From NCBI GenBank assembly GCA_015178975.1, contig WHVD01000030.1, positions 248,001 through 312,000 on the forward strand: a stretch of 64,000 nt of DNA, in the 5' to 3' direction. The translations under genes were made by a program, and so were the position numbers. This document shows, in pieces, positions 56,365 through 64,000 of this stretch. Every line of letters starts with the position of its first letter. The stretch's first letter is position 1. Origin of the DNA: Hysterangium stoloniferum (lineage: Eukaryota; Basidiomycota; Agaricomycetes; Hysterangiales; Hysterangiaceae). The notes under the pieces were generated by a model, which was not told the origin of the DNA, ran no database searches, and saw only the letters and a list, made by a program, of their open reading frames with translations.

Positions 56365-57673
56365 TTGTCGAAGTGGGACCGCCGAAATATTTGGCATCAT
56401 GAGTCGACCTTAGGGCGTCCTCGAATCCGAAGCTCTCGAAAGAAACCCCAGGAGAGTCACGCTGGCACCGAGATTGGCATTGTATGACTGTATTTTAATC
56501 TCTCACGAAATAATCTCACGTGGTTTCACATCTCCGTCACCTTATTTGGAGGCACAGAAAGTTTACCGACCAGGATTTTTGATTCATTGTGTTTGACGGC
56601 AAGCCTTGAACTGATAGCAAAGTGGCAGACAGCCGTACAAAGTTAGGCAGCATGCATTGAACCAGATGCGCCATGGCACCTACATTGATGAAACAAGTAT
56701 GCAAATCCTCTTTATGTTGAATATAGGGCTGGTAACCTGAGCCGGACAAGTATATTGTACAAAACCAGTATTGCAAAACAAGAAGTTGTGACCATGCTGT
56801 TTCGGGCTAGCGGTGAAGAGCAAGACAAAGAACAGTAAGAAGCCTCGCCAATACTTATGCGGCGCCTGTGATCACATTCCTAAAGGTGATAAATAGCAAC
56901 AAGGTGTTAGAGTCGTGTCACCTCAAAAATCATTCGTAATGCTCGAAGAATGATGTAGACCTAGGCTCAGGCTGAATGTCAAGCACTGGCAAATTGCAAC
57001 CACCGCAGTAGTCTCGGCCCTTCGCATCAAGTCTATAGTTGCTCCTGTATATGGAACGTAGCCAGCAACTTTGAAATGGGCCAATAGTCTCGACCGTGTT
57101 GTCATGCCAGTATTGATTGAGAAGATGGGTATTGCTTGTTGGCGAAAGTGCAACCTACAAGTATCGACCAATATGTATAATTAATTGATGGATGTTTATG
57201 CAAATTTGAGAATGCTTGAGTTACAAAGCTTTTGAATTATTGAATGTGAGTGGAAATTAGAGCAACGTGCTTGAATTTTCCAAAACCGGCTGATAAGCCA
57301 ACGTGAAATCCAAAAGCACATGTACATCCTGGCTGGGATGAGTGCCTAGTTCCTAGCCCTGTCCCCCTGTCGCGCTTTCTTTTGCCTAAAAGGGGACGCT
57401 GAAGGGTAAGCGATCTATTACTAAGCTATCTATGAATATTTTATGTTCAAAAGCCTAGACGAGCCCAGGCTGGCGGGCCTGGGCAAACACTGCTGGGTAG
57501 CCTCTTGTTATGGGCCACGGTCTAGGCTCATTCCATTTCTGGAGATGTCATAAATGCTATGCAAGGCATCTCCAGTATTATAAAAAAAATGGATAATAAA
57601 AAACAGTATAAGTATGATTTGTTTCAAAGAAGACTAGTTGTACCCCTCCATTCCAAAGTTTTTCAAGCATACA
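56365..57673. other. Spacer between zinc-finger genes 2 and 3
   Basis: No supported gene. A 9-bp-stem hairpin (ctggagatg paired with catctccag) lies at 57539-57575, about 100 bp before the start of gene 3. Short ORFs (56537-56776 and 56923-57171, both minus) show no domain. Confidence 0.45.
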
Positions 57674-58669
57674 ATGCTCTGGGATTCGATCTCTCAAGAA
57701 TACGAAGAAAACATCGCCATTTCCCCGTTCCCGTTGTCCGGCCGTCAACGCGATGCTTTCTTATTATCATATACTATTGACACGAACAACATGGAAAATG
57801 TAGGTGCTTAGGATAAATCCTGTCTATTTAGCCTCATTTTTCCATAGCTATTCGGCTTAGAGTATCAAAGCTCCAGATTTGAAATAGGTCAATCTTGGAG
57901 TGGCGAGGAACTGTTAGACAGTGGCAGCGTACCTTATGATACCTTTTCCATCCAAAGGGACGGACTAAGCTCATATCAAGCAATGTCGTCCTCAAATAAT
58001 GGTGAGTCCCTGAAAAATTTAGAGGTCGACGTCAACACTCCTGATGACATTGTTGACGGGCAGAGCATATACAGGTCAATTCTTCCGGAGGCTCTCAGGA
58101 TCAGGATGGCTCGCAGAATGTCCTTGATTCAACAGCCACTCAGTCAAAGGTAGATCTACTATTTAATATAAGTAGGATACTTATTGAATGTAACTCTCCA
58201 GAAGTCGACACTACATGTAATTAGCCAAACAAATGATCAAGTTCTTCTACCTTATATCCGTACTATCTATGCATGCCATATCGGAATCCAGTTCCACTGC
58301 AACTTTTCTCGCTGTCATTGTAGCTCGTACTTTGAAACAGAAGAAGCTCTAAGAGCTCACATACGCTCCAAACATTTACAGCACAAGGGATTTTTGTGTA
58401 CTACATGGTGTGTAATTCATACTCTAAACCATAAAGGTCAAAACCAACTTTTACAATAAAGCCAGACACCTTTTACACGAAAACACGACGCAAACCGTCA
58501 TTCCAAAACGATGAATCAAGGAAAACAGTTTAAATGTAGGATCTGGTGAGACGATCGTATTGCTGCATCATTATTTAACTTGGACTCAGAGGCTGTTAGT
58601 TCAAAAGCGTTTGCTCGGCGGGATTATCGGAATGATCATGAAATCAGATGTGTCCCCAAATATATGTGA
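57674..58669 (+). CDS. Zinc-finger array gene 3 (most diverged copy)
   Basis: The start at 57674 (MLWDSISQEYEENIAISPF) fits an exon ending NNMEN with a gtaggt donor. Finger 1 is FHCNFSRCHCSSY with AHIRSKH, finger 2 CTTC with QTPFTRKHDANRH, and finger 3 CRIC with NDHEIRC. The Cys-splitting introns follow ...ACATG (gtgtgt donor) and ...ATCTG (gtgaga donor); the latter probably ends at ctgttag before TTCAAAAGC. The stop is at 58667-58669. Finger 1 lacks the GW after the first Cys that the other copies share, so this copy is evolving faster or under weaker constraint. Confidence 0.75.
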
Positions 58670-61600
58670 AAAGTCATCCATGTGTATTTGTAATATTTGT
58701 TTATTAGCCAAGCCCTTTTCTCGGGGCGATTTGATGAGGCAGTGATTGCCCAAAGAGGAAACCCGTGTGAACCAGTAATGCCGAAGCGGCATTCAACATA
58801 GCCTTGCGATTGAGGAACCGGCAGCTTGGCTAAGCAATGTTATTTTCGAGGCAATGCAAAAATGCTGTGCACTGCTTTACCACAGAATTACGACCGTGTT
58901 GTCATTCAAATTGAAAATGCTGTAGAATAAGCATGGGTCTCCGGCACATTTAGCTAAAATTGGGGTGGATATCCGGTGGTGACTCGGAGCATTGAAAAGG
59001 GAGGCGGTATCATTATTGATTGTGTCAAGATTTAGTACGTTATAGCGACAATCGGTAACGGCACTATCAAATCTTTTTTTTCAATGACTCACAGCAGTCG
59101 CTTTTCGGTGGCTCTTTTCCGCGACAGAAGGTCTCCCTCACAAGCTACGACAACACTCTCAAAAAGACAAATCGAAAGGCTATCATCGCGGGTGCTCTTT
59201 TACCAACCACACCTGCTGGTAGCTTCTACTATTCATGATTGACGCTACTAACAACTCCATAATCTCAGCGGGGAGAAGTTTCTATAAAAAATGAAATGTC
59301 TCTTGGACAACAGGTGTAGGATGCCACCGAATTCTTTACCCACAGCCTCCTAGATAAAACCGAAGTGTGGTGTTTCTGCTTTGGACCCCCAATATAATCT
59401 TCAACTGGATAGTGCTGTTAGTGCGTCAAGAATAGTTGCACAATATCGCGACTGTCTCCTCTTTTGTAAACTCTGCAGTAAGGCCCGCTGTTGGCATTCA
59501 TTTAAATAATTTTTTTTTACTATTTGGTTATATGTATACACTTGTAGTTATGAAATATACTTTCAGCTCTTGGAATACGAAGTAATCGCATCGCAGTAAT
59601 GTCCGGCTAAAGACTAGGTTCCACACGGAAATCACTACCACGCATAGTACTTGGGTCCAGATCGGGGGGGGGGGAGATCATGAGAATAAGCCCTCGGAAC
59701 TACTTCAAAGGAGCACCAATACGCAGCGATATCCCAGCACTTCGCCGACAATACGCATATGGCACGATTCGGGCATGTCGGGGATTCTGTAGGGCCTTAA
59801 ATGAAGAAATTGGCGCTGCTAAGGGGTGTTATCGGTGAGCGTCACATCTGTATATTTCAAAAATACTGCGAGCACTGTAGGGAGTCAGGATTCGCCGTAC
59901 TGAAATGCCCCGCAAGCCATGTTATTGATCCAGCTCGGTTTTAATCTTATTTCGTCCTGTTGCACAATTCCATACGCTGTGCCGAAGGTTATAGTTTTAA
60001 ATGTTGAAAAAACAAGGAAGGGCTAGGAAAGCTCGGCGAGTCCGAAATGATATTTCTCACAGAAAAGTGATGATATGACTGATGCGCTGTGGTGGATTCT
60101 TGATGGTCTCGCTCTATTCCTAGAGTATGCGCCATGGACAAAATCTTCAAAGCAATAGGGAGAGGCGGTTGGACTGACTTCCTTCACATTGCGGTGCTCT
60201 ATGGGGTTACTCAGCTGGGTAGAGTCGAATCAAGCCTTTATGGGTGGGGGATCTGTATGATACCCTACAATGACATTTCCGAGTTGATTGAATGATGGAG
60301 CCTTGTATTGCAATGCTATTGTATTATCATATAATGGGCAGTGAGGGAATTGGGACAAGTCTAACTGCACTGCGCAAAGACGTGGAACGGGTCACAAAGC
60401 ACAGCATCGGTCACCTCGGCTAGCACTGCAGCAGAGCACATACGCACTGTGTTTGTTTGTGGAACAGCCTATCCCACTTAAATAGGCGAATTGCAATTCA
60501 TCACCTTGTATTCAGTAAATTAATGAGGCCGAAGTTCGGGAAAAAGAGTGATTGCGAACTTGTCGATCTCTGCCTTTTTTTTTAGCCAACTTGTTATACG
60601 CGGCGCGGCTGTCATTCCATTTTGATGAAATCTTAACCTGTTGGATCTGACATCTATGTGTGCTAAATGAGGTAGCTCTCCAGGCTGTTCCTGACTCCGG
60701 TGGGCTTGACCAAATATGATCCCATCCAAGGAACCAACTAGTCTCGCCTGCAGTTTGAGATGGACAATAACGTGGTGATATGAATTCGTGTCATCTTGTA
60801 CACTCCAATAGCTCGTTGCTGGGTGACAATGACGTCGGACCGGAAGCTCGTCCGAGACGGAGAGCAAAAAGGAGTTTTGAGCCACCGGATCGTCGAACTC
60901 AAGAGATGCGTTGGGTTTTAAAGGTGATGAAACGCTTCATTTTGAGCCAATCCGTCGAATAGTTGATTGTCGATAAAATAAGCTGGCGGTGCTGAAAGTG
61001 TGCCGTTTGATAGGATACTCGGAGGTTGCCTCTGCACGGAAGCATTTCCTAATCGGTGTCGAATGCCTTCCGCTACTTTTCCACAATTCACCAAGCTCTT
61101 CTCGCACCGCCCTGACGCTAAATTAAGAGCACACAGCTGAGCGGTAGATGACAATCCCAAATGAAGCAGCACGTGTATAGATCCGAACAGCTTGCCGGTT
61201 GATCGAAGACTGATCTAGATAGAAGTATGGAGGGTTACCCGTACGTCCAGCTGTATGAATTGCTGTTCAATGAACATGTAACCCGAGCACGTTTTTTTTT
61301 TGTAAAAAAAATGCGCTTAAGTATATCTGTATAGCTATAGTTAAAGGAAAAAGGACCGCGTCGATTCTTTGGAACATAATGACCAAAGTAGCTAAAGTTC
61401 TTGTCCCCTTTCCATGCTGCCTGTAATCTTTTTTAAAGTACGATAGTTTACTTATATTTGCGTTTTATGCTTTCTTTACGAAGTCCGCTAGGAGCTAGTT
61501 CCCATGAGAATCCTTCCGCCGGTTCCTGGACAGGCTGCTAAAAGCACCGGCAAGGAAAGCGGTGCAGCGTAACCGACTTGTACAGCTCTCCTACCTGAGC

Positions 61601-61776
61601 TAGTTTAGGATCGGCCTTCCAGTCGTCCGTCCAAGCCGGTGTTCACGAGCGTCATCTCTCGAAGTATTTAGGGAAATAACCATGTTGCTTTTTCTTCATC
61701 TGCCTTGAGCTCGAACTCTCCCATCCGGGCATCTACAACTTGGTTACTATCCACACTGGCGTGCGTACTGGCTCTT
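58670..61776. other. 3.1-kb region between zinc-finger genes 3 and 4
   Basis: Long gap with no recognised gene. Two minus-strand ORFs (60918-61172 and 60520-60885) are the only sizable open segments. It contains a G run (59664-59672), a T run near 60576-60585 and a T/A-rich spot at 61294-61310. A lost array member is possible, but I found no finger remains here. Confidence 0.4.
60520..61172 (-). CDS. Unrecognised pair of ORFs (possible decayed or spliced gene)
   Basis: On the minus strand, 61172-60918 (84 codons, MLLHLGLSSTAQLCALNL) is followed closely by 60885-60520 (121 codons, MAQNSFLLSVSDELPVRRHC). The N-terminus of the first is mildly hydrophobic. No domain is recognised and no clear intron joins them. 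This could be chance in a 3-kb spacer. Confidence 0.2.
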
Positions 61777-62849
61777 ATGAACAATCGGCACGCATTTCAA
61801 TACCCCATGTCCGAACATCCTGGTATGTTTGTTTCCTGCTACAGTATGCCTTTCAACATGTGTGTATCCTTGTACTTACGCAATGATGTACTTTCTCTAG
61901 ACACTGACACAACTCAACCACAAGATGCGACATGTACGTCGTGTTTTGCCATGCACTGTTGCAATCTCTTATCCATGATTTGTTTATATAGCATGGAGGT
62001 CTTGCTACTTGGACGAAGGCCTCGCTGCCACTGCCGCAGCCTACGCTAGCCCATCACGTGTGTGAACTTTCCATCATCTGGGAGATGTACGCTTACCTCT
62101 ACCTGTCGAGCTAGCACAACATGGACCATTTTTCCCCATCAACCCGACGCCTTACGCCTCTTCTAGCAGTGATTGGAGTCAGCATGAGCATGTTGTGCCA
62201 ACTCATGAAGTGAGTAGTTTTACTGGTGTTGTATGAACAATGTGTCTGACGTCTACCACTAAGAACCAAGCTTCCTTGCAAAACCGCGACGTTTCTGTCG
62301 CAGCAGGTGACTCCGATGCCAGCGGGTCGGACAGCGCATCCATCACCCACAGTTGGACTCAGGTTGGCTCTGTCACGACAAGCAAATCCCTGAATGACTT
62401 CGTGATTGATGTGTCATCGCACGAGACGAAATCTTTTCTTTGTGGTTGGAGTGGTTGTCGACACCCTGTCGAATTCAACAACAAGTCCCAATTAATCACC
62501 CACATTCGATCTGTACATCTCCAGGAAAAACCTTTCTTATGCACAACTTGGTTTGTGGTCGCGATTTCCTTTCAGTCAAAAAAATCATCTGATTTATCAT
62601 AATGCAGTCAAACATCATTCGCACGTAAACAAGACGCAATCCGCCATGTTGAGACCGCAAACAGCGGTAAAAGATTTAAATGTAACATATGGCAAGTTAA
62701 ACTCAGATATCATTCTCACAAATCAATTAACCACAATTTCTAGTGAAAAAACGTTCGCACGGAAGAGCTATCGCGACAGCCACCAGAATCTCTGCGTCGA
62801 ACGTCGAGCTGTACTAGCTGGATACCCTGTGCCTCCAAGATATACCTAA
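61777..62849 (+). CDS. Zinc-finger array gene 4 (with a GC-AG intron)
   Basis: The start at 61777 (MNNRHAFQYPMSEHP) leads through several small exons rich in Pro, Ser, Gln and His (TPYASSSSDWSQHEHVVPTH). Fingers: FLCGWSGCRH with THIRSVH, CTTC with QTSFARKQDAIRH, and CNIC with EKTFARKSYRDSHQNLC. The first Cys-splitting intron starts gtttgt after CACAACTTG. The second, 62692-62743 (52 nt), starts with GC (gcaagt) and ends ctag, a GC-AG intron at the position where the paralogues use GT. The stop is at 62847-62849 after PVPPRYT. It is the copy closest to gene 1 in the finger region. Confidence 0.8.
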
Positions 62850-63090
62850 CAATGCATCATCGAAACTCATTTAGCGTTACCATCGCATCAACATGTAACT
62901 CAACGATAGTCTATACCCATCAACGCACTTGTTCTTCTATCATCCAATCTAAGCCACCGGCGCTTGTCACAAGAAGTTGACGAACAACCCTGTCTCTTCT
63001 GTTGTAATGTCTCCATTTCTCAAGATATTTAGTAGTCTAGAATATGATACAACAATCATAATAAATACATGTGATGATACCAGATTTTTC

Positions 63091-64000
63091 CTACAGTATA
63101 CGAATTCCAGCTTCTGAAGAACCACTCCGTTCCATCATATGTCCCATAATCCGTTCTACAGCATAGGGGATATCATGACCACTAGCTGACCCAGGATTTG
63201 GGCTGACGGACCACGGATCAACTATAGACACTTTGCACCCTTTATAACGATGTTCTGCAACAAGGATTTGGGCCGTAGCTGGTGATTCTGTTGATCAGTG
63301 GGGTGCACATAGCCGTAAGCGGAAGCTAACCTTCTAGCGTATTATATAGGCCTTCATAATGTGAGTAACTAATTGACAATTTGGTTTCCAACACTTACGA
63401 GCAGTCTGAATATTTTTGACGATGTTTAACAAAATCATCAATTGGAATGAATGATGACCTCACCAGCTGGGTGTTACTTGCAAGTCCATAAGGCGCGATG
63501 ACGGTGATATATCTGAGGCCACCCTGTTCCGAAACTGCTTTAGTTATCTGTATGGTGGTATAAGAAAACGCATTTGTGTAATAGCCGAGGGCAGCCTCGC
63601 TATTCGAACTGATCCACAAAAGAAAAGTGTTACATACAGGAAACAAAGCCCGAAGTGGGAAAATCATAGGTACCTTGTCGATTGCCGATGCTCAAAATCG
63701 GGGCAGTTTACCATAAAATCAACTTTTCCAAAGTATCCTACAGCCCAGCGAACCTTTTCACGAATATGCGTGAAGCTCATGTCGCTGTCTATCTTGATGC
63801 ATAATATCTGCTCTCCCGACAAACGGTCTACGGCTTGTTGAGTAGCAGCGGTTGCGATTACCAGATCACCTCGGGCACGAGCAACTCGACATATCTCACT
63901 TCCCAAGATGGAGGGGGCCCCTTTTGATGGAATTGTGTTAATCGATATGGGAACAAGTCCTCATCGTTGCCTATAGTGTCTGCTTACCGGCAACGAACCA
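63091..64000 (-). CDS. Short-chain dehydrogenase/reductase, truncated by the window edge and possibly degenerate
   Basis: On the minus strand the cofactor-binding start is near the edge (GAPSILGSEICRVARARGD, then VIATAATQQAVDRLSGE), followed by HIREKVRWAVGYFGKVDFMVNC, the usual order of the Rossmann half. Later exons give SEAALGYYTNAFS, ITVIAPYGLASNTQLVRSSF and IDDFVKHRQ, with a last exon ending GIRIL and stop at 63091-63093. Between VNC and SNSEAAL the stretch that normally holds the catalytic Ser and the Tyr-x3-Lys pair is not seen, although the exons read well on both sides. This copy may therefore be inactive or the exon model incomplete. The first residues lie beyond the window. Confidence 0.7.

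Noticed and set aside
56860-56910. A phrase reading LCGACDHIPKGDK that recalls finger 1 of the array (CGW..CDH)
   Set aside because: The match covers only a few residues, the spacing differs, and no second or third finger follows; it is not enough to call a decayed fifth copy.

Overview
The window looks like nuclear DNA of an agaricomycete (mushroom-forming basidiomycete). Evidence: intron-dense genes with short (about 50-70 nt) GT-AG introns, secreted-enzyme families typical of such fungi (GMC oxidoreductase, S10 carboxypeptidase, GH5 exo-glucanase), a calpain with ZZ zinc fingers, and nested Ty3/gypsy chromovirus remains. This assignment is inference from gene content; no marker gene is present.

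Layout. 1-12.2 kb is a repeat nest: a Ty3/gypsy fossil with a complete-looking Tc1-type DNA transposon (5507-7787) inside its 3' part, then LTR fragments nested in each other and a minus-strand retroelement remnant. A tRNA-Ile(AAU) with a 19-nt intron lies at 12379-12471. Host genes follow: an S10 serine carboxypeptidase (minus, 14145-16485) divergent from a GMC oxidoreductase (plus, 17217-20325), then a calpain (minus, 21751-25287) with a decayed paralogue upstream (26441-27886). From about 28 to 41.4 kb is a second repeat nest. Its centre is a Ty3/gypsy chromovirus at 31298-40398 bounded by a 5-bp target duplication; two solo LTRs have inserted in it, and it carries a spliced-looking antisense gene with a Zn2Cys6-type cysteine cluster. 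Host genes resume with a J-domain protein (42471-43280), an ABHD/YheT-type alpha/beta hydrolase (44226-46085), a MITE (46655-46950) and a GH5 exo-beta-1,3-glucanase-like gene (49615-51861). The last 10 kb holds four tandem paralogues of a small zinc-finger gene (53547-62849) and the 3' part of a short-chain dehydrogenase (63091 to the edge).

How the genes relate. No operon-like pathway is visible. The S10 and GMC genes share a 731-bp divergent promoter region and both look secreted, as does the GH5 enzyme; these fit extracellular nutrition or wall remodelling. The most unusual host locus is the zinc-finger array: in all four copies one phase-2 intron splits the codon of the second cysteine of finger 2 and another splits that of finger 3, so finger architecture and splice sites have been kept together while the sequences diverged. 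I do not recognise this family by name. The repeat nests show strong CpG to TpG/CpA contrast between copies, which suggests long cytosine methylation of the older copies.
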